Source of the DNA: Bacteroidales bacterium
GTDB taxonomy: Bacteria > Bacteroidota > Bacteroidia > Bacteroidales > Paludibacteraceae
NCBI GenBank assembly: GCA_012518275.1
Contig: JAAYSS010000047.1
Location: forward strand, 1 to 64,000
Length of the DNA: 64,000 nt
Reading direction: 5' to 3'
A program made the translations under genes and the position numbers. Position 1 is the stretch's first letter; the number at the start of each line of letters is the position of its first letter. Below, in pieces: positions 37,373 through 46,250 of this stretch. The notes beneath the pieces are model-generated. The model did no database searches. It saw only the letters and a list, made by a program, of their open reading frames with translations, and was not told the DNA's origin.

Positions 37373-38027
37373 GTAGATGCAAGCACTAAATGCAACATTA
37401 TTACACAAAGATGCAAAAAATAGTTTTTGGGGGGTATCAAAATTTAGTTTTTTCCTTGGTCTTTTGTTTAATTCATATTGTACTTATTTGATGTCCTGCT
37501 TATTATATGTATCCAAAGATTCTTTTTAGGTATTTATTGTCTAATCAATTTATTGGTATATTCATTCAAACCTCTTTCCCATGAAGCATACGAGTGGGCA
37601 AAGTAAAACTCAGTGTCAAAAATTCGTGCGATATATTTACGTTCAGCAAATTCGGAACCGTTGTCTGCCGTTATGATGTGCACTACATCTTTGAACGGGA
37701 GTAATAGTCTGACTAATTCACGTGCCGGTGACTTGGCTTTTCTTCCCTGTTCGAGTTTCTCGGCAATCAAAAAGCCGGTTTTTCGTTCAACAATAATCAA
37801 TATCCTCCTTTGTTTTCTTTACCAACAATGGTTCCACTTCCCAGTCTTCCAGACGTGCTCTCTTATCAACTATATCGGGTCGCAGTTCTATGCTTATCTT
37901 ATCCTTTATAATCGTCGATTCACTTCCTATCGGTCGTTTCCGATGTTTCAACTTTATGACGCAGATGTTTATAAAGCGTCCTTCCAGAATACTTTTACTT
38001 TGTGTTACATTTACTAATTGAACTTAC
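37373..38027 (-). mobile_element. IS30-family relic A (internal deletion)
   Basis: About 655 bp bounded by imperfect 24-bp inverted repeats sharing TAAATGTAACACAAAG-like sequence, about 19 of 24 matching in the related copy. Inside on the minus strand it keeps the C-terminal part of an IS30 transposase: first GRFINICVIKLKHRKRP, then, after a shift, DWEVE, the ERKTGFLIAEKL and HIITADNGSEF catalytic region (track ORF 37534..37800), then YELNKRPRKKLNFDTPQK into the left repeat. The N-terminal 150 or so residues are deleted after CATTCTGG-like sequence, and stops and frameshifts are present. Not able to transpose on its own. Confidence 0.8.
37534..37800 (-). pseudogene. IS30 transposase fragment (DDE core)
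   Basis: 88-codon remnant within relic A. It holds the second catalytic Asp in TADNGSEF and the region up to YASWERGLNEYTNKLIRQ, then a stop where intact proteins continue YIPK. The 5' portion is deleted and frame-shifted. Confidence 0.8.
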
Positions 38028-38085
38028 AAAAATCACAAAAATGTAAATTTGCCTATGAAAATTTTGTGAAATTTATTTAATTGTC

Positions 38086-38093
38086 TATCTTTG
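38086..38093 (+). promoter_or_regulatory. -7 box (TATCTTTG) for tRNA-Met
   Basis: Exact TAnnTTTG followed by CACCC, 24 bases before the tRNA 5' end. Confidence 0.65.
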
Positions 38094-38117
38094 CACCCAC
38101 AAATTTTTGAAAAGAAT

Positions 38118-38191
38118 GGCGAGATAGCTCAGATGGTTAGAGCGCGTGATTCATAATCACGAGGTCCCGAGTTCAATTCTCGGTCTCGCTA
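38118..38191 (+). tRNA. tRNA-Met (anticodon CAT)
   Basis: 74-base cloverleaf: acceptor GGCGAGA / TCTCGCT plus A, D-arm GCTCAGATGGTTAGAGC, anticodon stem-loop GTGATTCATAATCAC with CAT, T-loop GTTCAATTC. Probably elongator tRNA-Met; the lysidine-modified tRNA-Ile(CAT) shares the anticodon and cannot be fully excluded. It sits between two IS30 relics. Confidence 0.94.
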
Positions 38192-38196
38192 CATTG

Positions 38197-38240
38197 AAAA
38201 CCAGAGAGTAACACCCATTTTGTGATTCTCTGGTTTTTTA
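38197..38240 (+). terminator. Terminator after tRNA-Met
   Basis: Stem AAAACCAGAGAG / CTCTGGTTTTT with a 19-base loop and T-run, starting 6 bases after the tRNA. Confidence 0.75.
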
Positions 38241-38309
38241 ATTTTCAAATAATTGTCAAACATATAAAACTTTAATTTTCTTCAAAAATATACTTTCTGT
38301 ATAATAAGC

Positions 38310-39076
38310 GTAGATTTAAGTACTAAATGCAACATTATTATGCAAAGATGAAAAAATATCTTTTGGGGGGTATCAAAATTTAGTTTTTTCTCAGTCTTTT
38401 ATTTAATTCATATTGTACTTGTTTGATGTCCTGCATCGCTTTCTTTACCGACAATGGCGCCTACTTACCTGTCTCCCAAACGTGCTTTCTCATCAACTAT
38501 ATCAGGTCGCAGTTCTATGATTATCTTATCCTTAATAATCGTCGGTTCACTTCCTGTCGGTCGTTTCCAATGTTTTAACCTATAACGCAAATGTTTATAA
38601 ACGTCCCGCCCCAAAGCTTTGTCTTCCTGAATATACTGAAATATAGTTTCGTGAGAAACCATATCTATGTTATTTTTCTTGCAATAGCCGACTATTTGCT
38701 CGGGCGACCACTTTTTCTTTAAATGCTCTTCGATAAATTCTCGTTTTTGCCTTGTAAAGGTACGTCTTCGATGGAAACGCTGTTTACGAAAATCGGCTTT
38801 CCTCTGAGCTGTCTTGTAATTGTAAACACCCCGTTTATCAGAGCTGTTTCGTTTAATTTCACGTGAGATTACTGATCTGTCCTTACCTATTGTCTTGGCA
38901 ATAAAACTTTGACTGTAGCCTTGCTTGAATAACACAGAAATTGTGTACCTTTGTTCTCGGGTTAAATGTTTTTTCTTTTTCATAACAACACAAAAGTAAG
39001 ATTTTTGACCTAATTTTGGCGGGCATGCCACGCCAGAATGCTTTTATTTTGTGTTGCATTTACTAATTGAACTTAC
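38310..39076 (-). mobile_element. IS30-family relic B (internal deletion)
   Basis: About 767 bp in the same orientation as relic A, with matching ends: left GTAGATTTAAGTACTAAATG and right (reverse complement) GTAAGTTCAATTAGTAAATG form a 24-bp imperfect inverted repeat, 19 of 24 identical. It keeps the N-terminal half of the transposase and a short C-terminal stub (DIKQVQYELNKR), but the DDE core is deleted. The rest of relic A and B align closely, so they derive from one element type. Confidence 0.82.
38465..38983 (-). pseudogene. IS30 transposase N-terminal fragment
   Basis: From the ATG at 38983: HTH region HLTREQRYTISVLFKQGYSQSFIAKTIG, SVISREIKRNSSDKRGVYNY, and KWSPEQIVGYCKKN. It ends at KARLGDR-stop, where intact copies read GDWE; two base changes make the Arg and stop. 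172 codons against about 320 in complete members. The track start 39031 lies beyond the family start. Confidence 0.85.
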
Positions 39077-39135
39077 AATAGTTTATTTATTAACAATAAT
39101 CAAATTATTTAATTTAAAATTCACATTATTTTCAG

Positions 39136-39143
39136 TACTTTTG
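39136..39143 (+). promoter_or_regulatory. -7 box (TACTTTTG) for prs
   Basis: TAnnTTTG match followed by TAG, 36 bases before the prs ATG at 39180, just outside relic B. Confidence 0.6.
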
Positions 39144-39179
39144 TAGAAAATTTATCACCCCTTAATTTTTACGAAAATT

Positions 39180-40124
39180 ATGTCAGATGCAGCTACTTTA
39201 TTTAAAGTATTTTCTGGTACAAAAAATCGCGATTTAGCAGAAAAAATTTGTGAGAGTTTAAACTGGCCACTTGGGCGAATGAACATTGAACACTTTTCCG
39301 ATGGTGAATTTGCCGTTTCCTATGAAGAATCTATCCGCGGACAATACATTTACCTTGTCCAATCCACATTCCCGAATTCTGATAATTTAATGGAGCTTTT
39401 GCTGATGATTGACGCCGCCAAACGTGCATCAGCTTACAAGGTTATTGCCGTAATTCCTTATTTCGGATGGGCAAGGCAAGATAGGAAAGACAAGCCGCGT
39501 GTGTCTATCGGAGCAAAATTAGTTGCCGATATGCTTACAGTAGCAGGCGTTGATAGGGTAATCACAATGGATTTGCATGCCGATCAGATTCAAGGTTTTT
39601 TCAATATTCCGCTTGATCATTTATATGCATCTACCATTTTTATTCCTTACCTTAAAGCGCTCAAATTGGACAATTTAGTAATTGCGTCACCTGACGTTGG
39701 TGGCTCAAAAAGAGCAAGTTCTTACTCCAAGCACTTAGAAGTTCCAATGGTTCTCTGTCACAAAACTCGTGAAAAAGCGAATGTTGTTGGCGAAATGCGA
39801 ATAATTGGCGATGTGGAAGGTAAAAATGTAGTCATTGTTGATGATATGGCCGATACTGCAGGCACACTTTGTAAAGCTTCAAACCTTATGAAGGAAAAGG
39901 GTGCAAAAAGTGTAAGAGCCATGGTATCACACGGGATAATGTCAGGCAATGCAGCACAAAATGTAATGAATTCAGCACTGACTGAGATTGTTTTCACCGA
40001 TTCCATTCCCTACGATCGCAGTAAGTGTCCGAAAGTTAAAGTGTTGAGTATAGCTGATATGTTTGCTGAGACTATTCGACGTGTTCAAGAACACAAATCC
40101 ATCAGTGAACTGTATTTGCTATAA
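39180..40124 (+). CDS. prs: Ribose-phosphate pyrophosphokinase
   Basis: Makes PRPP from ribose-5-phosphate and ATP for nucleotide, His and Trp synthesis. 314 residues with FSDGEFAVSYEESIRG near the start, RQDRKDKPRVSIGAKLVADML, the metal-binding DLHADQIQGFF and the PRPP loop VVIVDDMADTAGTL. Complete. It provides PRPP for the hpt enzyme elsewhere in the window. A two-way terminator separates it from the convergent second phosphofructokinase. Confidence 0.95.
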   Translation: MSDAATLFKVFSGTKNRDLAEKICESLNWPLGRMNIEHFSDGEFAVSYEESIRGQYIYLVQSTFPNSDNLMELLLMIDAAKRASAYKVIAVIPYFGWARQDRKDKPRVSIGAKLVADMLTVAGVDRVITMDLHADQIQGFFNIPLDHLYASTIFIPYLKALKLDNLVIASPDVGGSKRASSYSKHLEVPMVLCHKTREKANVVGEMRIIGDVEGKNVVIVDDMADTAGTLCKASNLMKEKGAKSVRAMVSHGIMSGNAAQNVMNSALTEIVFTDSIPYDRSKCPKVKVLSIADMFAETIRRVQEHKSISELYLL

Positions 40125-40140
40125 TGAAAAACTAATTTAA

Positions 40141-40172
40141 GGGCATTCAAAAAATCTTGAATGCCCCTTTTT
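40141..40172. terminator. Bidirectional terminator between prs and the second pfk
   Basis: Stem GGGCATTCAA / TTGAATGCCC with a 6-base loop, T-run after it on the plus strand and A-run before it. It serves both convergent genes. Confidence 0.85.
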
Positions 40173-41198
40173 TTATTTTCCGAAAGAAATTCCTAATCTT
40201 TTACCCTGTTTCACCATGATATGATCCCGAGTAACAAGTCTGAGTTTATCGGCCACTTCTTCCAACGGCACATCTGTTATCTTATCAATTCCTTTAATAG
40301 AAACCATCCTGCCAAAACGTTTATTGTGAATAAGCTTAACAGCGTGTCCACCCATCAATGTTCCCAAATTTCTGTCGGAAGGTGAAGGCGATCCACCACG
40401 CTGAATATATCCAAGAACGGTTTCACGAGTTTCTATTCCTGTCAATCTTTCAATTTCACGTGCAAAATAAGTTGCCGGATGATGCCCACCTGTTCCACCT
40501 TTCACCTCAATCCCCTCAGCCACAGCAACTATCGAATATGCTTTCCCACTTTTCTTCCGTTTATTTAATACATCCACAATAACTTTCATATCGTAACCCA
40601 ACTCCGGAAGCAAAATAACATCTGCCCCACCGGCCATTCCTGCATAAAGCGTTATCCATCCGGCGTGGTGCCCCATCAACTCAATCACCATAACTCGCTG
40701 ATGCGAACTGGCGGTAGAATGTAATCTATCTATCGCATCAGTAGCAATATCTACAGCCGATTGAAAACCAAAGGTAATATCCGTTCCGTAAACATCGTTA
40801 TCGATAGTTTTGGGGATGCCCACCACATTCAAGCCTAACTCAGATAGTTGCCAAGTTGTACGTTGTGTACCATTTCCTCCAATACATACAAGGCAATCCA
40901 GCTCCAACTCTTTGTATGCTGTTTTTATTTTATCCCTATCACTCCTATCGGGAGATTTAAGAATTTTTCGAAATTCTTTCTCACGAGCAGTTCCTAAAAT
41001 TGTTCCACCCAACGTAAGAATACCCGATAAAGATGCATCCGTAAGCGTGGAAATGTCTTTATGAAGCAAACCCGAAAAACCATTGTGGATGCCTATCACA
41101 TCCATTCCATATCTATTAATTGCTGTTTTACCTACTCCACGAATGGTAGCGTTTATACCCGGGCAGTCACCGCCCGATGAAAGAATTCCGATTTTCAT
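40173..41198 (-). CDS. 6-phosphofructokinase, group III-like variant
   Basis: 341 residues from the ATG at 41198 (track start 41204 is TTG). The nucleotide loop reads GGNGT (107-111), so Asn replaces the usual metal Asp, while Gly at the next position points to ATP. PKTIDND (129-135) has the Lys found in pyrophosphate-dependent and group III enzymes rather than the Gly of PfkA. This mixed pattern resembles actinobacterial ATP-PFKs with PKTIDND. Phosphoryl donor is therefore uncertain. It is monocistronic, with a promoter 34 bases upstream. Confidence 0.88.
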   Translation of the reverse strand: MKIGILSSGGDCPGINATIRGVGKTAINRYGMDVIGIHNGFSGLLHKDISTLTDASLSGILTLGGTILGTAREKEFRKILKSPDRSDRDKIKTAYKELELDCLVCIGGNGTQRTTWQLSELGLNVVGIPKTIDNDVYGTDITFGFQSAVDIATDAIDRLHSTASSHQRVMVIELMGHHAGWITLYAGMAGGADVILLPELGYDMKVIVDVLNKRKKSGKAYSIVAVAEGIEVKGGTGGHHPATYFAREIERLTGIETRETVLGYIQRGGSPSPSDRNLGTLMGGHAVKLIHNKRFGRMVSIKGIDKITDVPLEEVADKLRLVTRDHIMVKQGKRLGISFGK

Positions 41199-41231
41199 AA
41201 TCAATCTATTTTCATTTAATTTTATAATTTA

Positions 41232-41239
41232 CAAAGTTA
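41232..41239 (-). promoter_or_regulatory. -7 box (TAACTTTG) for the second pfk
   Basis: TAnnTTTG match on the minus strand, 34 bases before the ATG at 41198. Confidence 0.55.
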
Positions 41240-41483
41240 AATGAAAAACTTGAAATATTGGGTAACAATTATTTTATAGTTCTTCTGAATAAATTTTTAT
41301 TGCCAAAAAAAATTCCTTTTGGTCTAACAATCAATTTTCTATGCGAAAAATAAATTTAACTTTAAATTTTAAAAATATTCTCTTTTCAACATCTAGAGTT
41401 CGATTTTAAAAATTCGTACAACAATTTTATCTCCAAATTTAAAAAGCAACACCCCATTGATTGTTTTTTGTCTCATTTTTGCA

Positions 41484-41491
41484 TATATTTG
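41484..41491 (+). promoter_or_regulatory. -7 box (TATATTTG) for the export triad
   Basis: TAnnTTTG match, 27 bases before the ATG at 41518 and inside the ORF-track extension. Confidence 0.55.
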
Positions 41492-41517
41492 TATGGAAAA
41501 ATTTTAAATTTATATTT

Positions 41518-42876
41518 ATGAAACGATTTGCATCCATCTTTTTTGTAGCTTGCTTATCTGTAAGCCATTTATTCTCCCAAAGCCTTTTTGAGTCGGCACT
41601 TGATTCAGTTTCTACAGATAATGGAGAAGGTACTTCTCCCATCAGTATGAATGGATACACTCGCGGATCTGTATTCGGGGGCGGAAAAACGTACGATTTG
41701 GCGACGACTTTTGCCGAATTTGCTTTACAAACAAATCTGACAAAAGGGAAAACGCTTTTAAATTCGGACATCCGATTCCGTACCGGCGTGTTTTTTAATC
41801 AAAATGAACAGCACGTGCAATTCAAAGAGCTTTACGCAGGATACTCTGACGACATTTTCAGCGTGATGCTTGGTAACCAGATTGTTAGCTGGGGACGTAC
41901 CGACGGATTTAATCCAACAAACAACATTACTCCAAACGATTATTTCTTCCTGACAGCCGATCCCGATGACCAGAAACTTTCTAACTTCATGTTGAGAAGC
42001 AAAATCAGAGCATCTCAATTTATTGATATTGAGCTAATCGGAATACCTTTTTATATACCATCCAACTACCGTTATGATTTATTTGACATGGGCCCGAATG
42101 TGACTTTCGGTCCAGGCGTATATCCTGAAAAGAAATTGAAAAACGGTGCTCTTGCCGGTCGGGTAAATTTTGATTTGCCCCAAATCGGTTGGTCACTCTC
42201 CTACTTCAACGGCTACGACCCGTATCACGGATTTGATGTGCAAGATGTAGATTTTTCAACAGGTAACCCAATTCTAACAAACGTTGCCGCAGCTTATCGG
42301 AAACAAACGATAGGCGCTGACTTTGCTATACCTATACAAAACTTCATTATTCGAGGTGAAATGGCATATAATATAACAGATAATCCGGATAACAAGATGT
42401 ACATTCCAGCTTCTGATTTTAGCTATGTAGGTGGATTAGAAACAAATTTCAGTGGTTTCACAATAATCGCTCAATACATCGGGAAAGCAGTTTCGGATTT
42501 CAAAGAACTGACAGTTCCTGTTCTCGCTGACCCGACAAATCCGATGGCGCAAATGGAGTACGCCGGACAAATGATTGATTATGAAAACCGACTTTTCAAC
42601 CGAAAAATTTTCAACCAGCAGGAAAAAACAAATCATGCGGCATCGCTTACTTTAACCAAATCATTTGGGTATGATGCTTGGAATGCTGAGCTGACCGCTT
42701 TTCATAATTTCACATCAAAAGAATCGCTAATACGTCCAAAATTGACCTGGAAAATTAATGACTCGTTGGCAACAGCCATCGGAGGTAATTATATGAAAGG
42801 AGAAGATAAAACGATGTTTGGATATGCATCAAAAATCATGAACGGTGCGTTTCTCGAGCTAAAAGCAACTTTTTAA
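41518..42876 (+). CDS. Outer-membrane beta-barrel protein (DUF1302-like), export triad component
   Basis: 452 residues from the ATG at 41518; signal peptide about 1-21 (SVSHLFSQS). The rest is beta-rich with aromatic-ended strands, and the phrase GNQIVSWGRTDGFNPTNNITPNDY is characteristic of the DUF1302/alginate-export-like barrels seen beside MMPL-type transporters. The final residues LELKATF end in Phe, as outer-membrane barrels do. It is followed 23 bases later by an RND transporter and then by a lipoprotein-sorting-like protein, forming a probable export unit of unknown cargo. Confidence 0.72.
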   Translation: MKRFASIFFVACLSVSHLFSQSLFESALDSVSTDNGEGTSPISMNGYTRGSVFGGGKTYDLATTFAEFALQTNLTKGKTLLNSDIRFRTGVFFNQNEQHVQFKELYAGYSDDIFSVMLGNQIVSWGRTDGFNPTNNITPNDYFFLTADPDDQKLSNFMLRSKIRASQFIDIELIGIPFYIPSNYRYDLFDMGPNVTFGPGVYPEKKLKNGALAGRVNFDLPQIGWSLSYFNGYDPYHGFDVQDVDFSTGNPILTNVAAAYRKQTIGADFAIPIQNFIIRGEMAYNITDNPDNKMYIPASDFSYVGGLETNFSGFTIIAQYIGKAVSDFKELTVPVLADPTNPMAQMEYAGQMIDYENRLFNRKIFNQQEKTNHAASLTLTKSFGYDAWNAELTAFHNFTSKESLIRPKLTWKINDSLATAIGGNYMKGEDKTMFGYASKIMNGAFLELKATF

Positions 42877-42898
42877 ACTTATAGAACTAGATTAGAAA

Positions 42899-45160
42899 AT
42901 GAAAAAATCGATGTTTGTTATCCGTTACCGCTGGTGGATAATTATTGCAACTGTGTTAACGGTAATTATTTCGGGTCTATTACTTTTCAAGGTAGAAATC
43001 AATTCCGACTTGGAAACTTATCTTCCAGAACAAATAAATTCAAGAAAAAACACAAAATTTATTCATGAAGTTTTTGGAGAAAGTGAGCCGATTTTAATCA
43101 CCATAAAAGCTGATGATGTTTTGGCTACATCCACCCTGGAACGCATTCAGGATCTATCAGACGCATTTGCTCAAGAATTGAACTATAAGAATGTTTTTTC
43201 TCTTTTTGAGGCAAAAAACATCCGTTCGGAAGAGGGAGCAATGATTGTGGACCCGATAATTCAAGTAATACCCCAAACAGATGAGGAACGGGAATTTTTA
43301 CGCGAAGAGATTAAAAAAAATGACCTTGCATACAAGTTAGTTGTATCCGAAGACTTCAAATATGCGCTGATTATTTTAAATTCTGATAAAACTTTGCCCG
43401 ATGATGAACTGATGGGAAACCTGAAGGAAACATTGAGCCTTTACCCCGGCCCGGAAGAGGTGGAGATTACCGGACAACCCTATCTGCGCGAGGATGCAAA
43501 CAATAAAATAAGCCACGACTTAATGATTCTGCTACCGGTAGGACTCATTCTGATGTTTTTTATGTTGCTGATTTCTTTCAAAGAAATAAGAGCTGTTCTA
43601 CTTCCCTTCTCCGTGGTTGTATTTTCGATCATTGTGGCACTCGGCATGATTCCACTTTTCGGGTGGCAATTGGGCATTATCGGAATACTCATCCCTATAA
43701 TGATGATTGCAATCGCCAATAATTACGGTGTCTATTTCATAGCTCGATATCAAGATTTAAACGCCAACCAACCGCATTTAGGCATGTATAGAATTGTACA
43801 ACACTCTGTCAATTATTTGACCAAACCCGTACTTTTCTGTGGTTTAACCACCATAGTCGGAATTCTTGGACTGGTGGCACATCTGTTACTTCCGGCACGT
43901 CAAATGGGTGTGGTAGCCGGTATTGCCATTGCATTTGCGTTGGTTGTGAGTTTAATGTTTATTCCGGCGGTTATGTCCATGATGAAAAAAGGGAAACCGC
44001 ATAAAGATTTATCCGAAGATTCCAATGGTTTCTTCTCCAAGCTATTACACGGAACAGGAAATTTAGTGAATAAGAATCCTAAAGGGGTTCTGACAGGATT
44101 TATTGTATTCTTTGTCCTGTGTACATTGGGACTTATGTTCTTCAAAGTAGCTCCTGATGCCAACACCGTGCTTCCAAAGAACCATTCGTTTAACAAAGGA
44201 ATTGATATTGTTGATGAAAATTTTGGCGGAAGTAAGATGATAAATCTTATGATTGAAGGCGATGTGAAGGAGCCGAAATTAATGAACAAGTTGAACGAGT
44301 TGGAACAAGAGTTTGAAAGCTTGGATAACGTGGGAAACGTAACTTCGATTGCTACGGTAGTTCGTGAAATCAGCAAAGCGATGAACGATTCTACAAGTCC
44401 TGAATTTGGAAAAATTCCTGAATCGCGCGAAGGAATTGCACAATATTTAGAATTGTACAGTATGAGCAGTGACCCGGAAGACATTGAGCAATTTGTAGAT
44501 TTTGATTATACTAACACATTGGTAAACATCCAATTTAAAGCTAATAACATTGCCGAAATCAACCAACTTATAGATGATATAAAAGTAAAACTGGGCGATT
44601 ATGCTAATGATGTAACCATTGCCGGATACAGCTTGATAGAAAAAGAGATGAGTGAATCGATATTGAAAGGGCAAAATTATTCCTTGATTTTCGCGTTTAT
44701 CGCTATTATCATTCTGCTTTCCATTATTTTCAGAAGCTTTACAGCAGGACTTTTGGGTAGCTTACCGCTCGTTTTTGCTGTATTCTGTACCTTTGGATTA
44801 ATGGGATGGCTTGGCTTGGAACTAAACATTGTAACTGCCTTACTCTCATCTATTTCCATCGGTCTTGGAGTTGACTTTACGATACACATATTTTGGAGAA
44901 TTAAGTGGGAACTGGCAGAAGGGAAAGATTATGCGACAAGTGTGAAAAACACGCTTATCACCATTGGGCGTGGAATTAGTATTAATGCTTTTTCGGTTAT
45001 GATTGGATTTGCAGTACTGTTTATTTCTGCGTTTCCACTCATTCGGTCATTTGCATTTCTCATAATCATTTCTTTGTTCCTATGTCTGATATCTGCTCTG
45101 GTTTTTATTCCTGCATTGTGTATCACATTGAAACCTAAATTTTTAGAAAGAGAAGATTAA
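42899..45160 (+). CDS. MMPL/RND-family transporter
   Basis: 753-residue inner-membrane protein with about twelve membrane segments in two repeats: TM1 (15-33), large periplasmic loop, TM2-6 (about 205-365), TM7 (about 400-420), second loop, TM8-12 (about 600-745). Family features such as GVYFIARY and GLGVDFTIH are in the membrane halves. Members move lipids or hydrophobic molecules (MmpL, HpnN). The gene order with an outer-membrane barrel and a periplasmic lipoprotein-sorting-like protein suggests movement of a lipid or lipoprotein to the outer membrane; cargo not known. Confidence 0.87.
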   Translation: MKKSMFVIRYRWWIIIATVLTVIISGLLLFKVEINSDLETYLPEQINSRKNTKFIHEVFGESEPILITIKADDVLATSTLERIQDLSDAFAQELNYKNVFSLFEAKNIRSEEGAMIVDPIIQVIPQTDEEREFLREEIKKNDLAYKLVVSEDFKYALIILNSDKTLPDDELMGNLKETLSLYPGPEEVEITGQPYLREDANNKISHDLMILLPVGLILMFFMLLISFKEIRAVLLPFSVVVFSIIVALGMIPLFGWQLGIIGILIPIMMIAIANNYGVYFIARYQDLNANQPHLGMYRIVQHSVNYLTKPVLFCGLTTIVGILGLVAHLLLPARQMGVVAGIAIAFALVVSLMFIPAVMSMMKKGKPHKDLSEDSNGFFSKLLHGTGNLVNKNPKGVLTGFIVFFVLCTLGLMFFKVAPDANTVLPKNHSFNKGIDIVDENFGGSKMINLMIEGDVKEPKLMNKLNELEQEFESLDNVGNVTSIATVVREISKAMNDSTSPEFGKIPESREGIAQYLELYSMSSDPEDIEQFVDFDYTNTLVNIQFKANNIAEINQLIDDIKVKLGDYANDVTIAGYSLIEKEMSESILKGQNYSLIFAFIAIIILLSIIFRSFTAGLLGSLPLVFAVFCTFGLMGWLGLELNIVTALLSSISIGLGVDFTIHIFWRIKWELAEGKDYATSVKNTLITIGRGISINAFSVMIGFAVLFISAFPLIRSFAFLIIISLFLCLISALVFIPALCITLKPKFLERED

Positions 45161-45286
45161 AACAACAACAAATTACAAATCAAAATTTTAATTATATTAT
45201 TTAACTTATCAACCTTAAAATACTGAAAATAAAAGTCAGTATCCCGACAAACTTAGTTTCGTCGGAACTTAAAAAAAATTATAAAA

Positions 45287-46063
45287 ATGAAATCAAAAAA
45301 AATCTTTGCAACTATACTATTAGTTGCCTTATTTACAGGAAATTTATTTGCACAAAGCGCAAACGAAATCAACAAAAAATCGATGGACGCCATTGAAGTT
45401 GGAAATATGGAAATGATATCTACCATAAATATCCGCGATGCAAGGGGAAATAATCGTGTACGAAAGATTACCACCGCATCGAAGCAATTTGGTAATGTAA
45501 CAAAAATGATTATCCGCTTCATTTCTCCGGCTGATGTAAAAGGGACTGCGCTGTTAGTTCATGATTATGAAAAGAAATCGGACGACATGTGGATTTACAT
45601 GCCAGCATTAAGAAAAGTACGCCGCATTGTTAGCTCTGAAAAGAGTAAAAACTTTATGGGTTCTGAATTTACTAATGGCGATATGAGCAAACCAAATCTG
45701 GATAATTACAATTCCACTATTTTGGGCTCGGTTAATTATGGAGGTAGAAATTGCTGGAAAATTCAATCGGTAGGAAAAACTTCTGCTATTCAGGCTGAAG
45801 ATGGATTCAGCAAACGGATAAGCTACATTGAAAAATCAACCTATCTATGCCACAAAGTTGAATATTACGATTTAAGAGGCAGATTGCACCGCACTCAAAC
45901 AATCAGTGATTACAGAAGGCTAAAGAATGGAAAATATTTTGCCTACAAAATGGTGATGGAAAATAATAAAAACGGTCGGAAATCGGAAATGATTATTAAT
46001 AATTTCCAATTGGGATCAAACCTTTCTGAAAGTGCTTTTGCTCCTGCTGCATTGAATAAATAA
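45287..46063 (+). CDS. Outer-membrane lipoprotein-sorting-like periplasmic protein
   Basis: 258 residues with a signal peptide (about 1-22, ending LFAQS) and a LolA/LppX-type beta fold: KMIIRFISPADVKGTALLVHDYE, DMWIYMPALRKVRRIVSSEKSKNFMGSEFT. These motifs are those of the COG2834-related proteins found next to MMPL transporters rather than of classical LolA. It follows the transporter by 126 bases and probably shares its role in carrying a hydrophobic cargo across the periplasm. Confidence 0.8.
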   Translation: MKSKKIFATILLVALFTGNLFAQSANEINKKSMDAIEVGNMEMISTINIRDARGNNRVRKITTASKQFGNVTKMIIRFISPADVKGTALLVHDYEKKSDDMWIYMPALRKVRRIVSSEKSKNFMGSEFTNGDMSKPNLDNYNSTILGSVNYGGRNCWKIQSVGKTSAIQAEDGFSKRISYIEKSTYLCHKVEYYDLRGRLHRTQTISDYRRLKNGKYFAYKMVMENNKNGRKSEMIINNFQLGSNLSESAFAPAALNK

Positions 46064-46119
46064 CTTTAGAGTAATTAAATTGGGATTATTTTACAATCAC
46101 AATCCAATCCCCATTAACT

Positions 46120-46149
46120 CAACTCCCCCTGCTTTTCAAGGGGGAGTTG
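46120..46149 (+). terminator. Hairpin after the lipoprotein-sorting-like gene
   Basis: Stem CAACTCCCCCT / AGGGGGAGTTG with an 8-base loop, 56 bases beyond the stop. The T-run is weak. Similar CCCCCTTTTCAAGGGGG hairpins recur in Bacteroidetes genomes, so it could be a dispersed repeat rather than a terminator. Confidence 0.6.
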
Positions 46150-46250
46150 TGTTTAATCGGCATAAATTAATTAAAATTAAGGGATTTTACACACAGAAAG
46201 CTTCCAGAAAATTCAAGCAGCAAGAAGTCAAGTATTAAAATCACAAATGA

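Larger units (their letters stand above)
41205..41517. other. 313-bp divergent intergenic region
   Basis: No gene. It holds the minus-strand promoter of the second phosphofructokinase (41232-41239) and the plus-strand promoter of the outer-membrane protein (41484-41491); the middle, about 41245-41470, is AT-rich with nothing recognisable. Confidence 0.6.

Noticed and set aside
37613-38017. ORF of 134 codons on the plus strand
   Set aside because: Antisense shadow of IS30 relic A.
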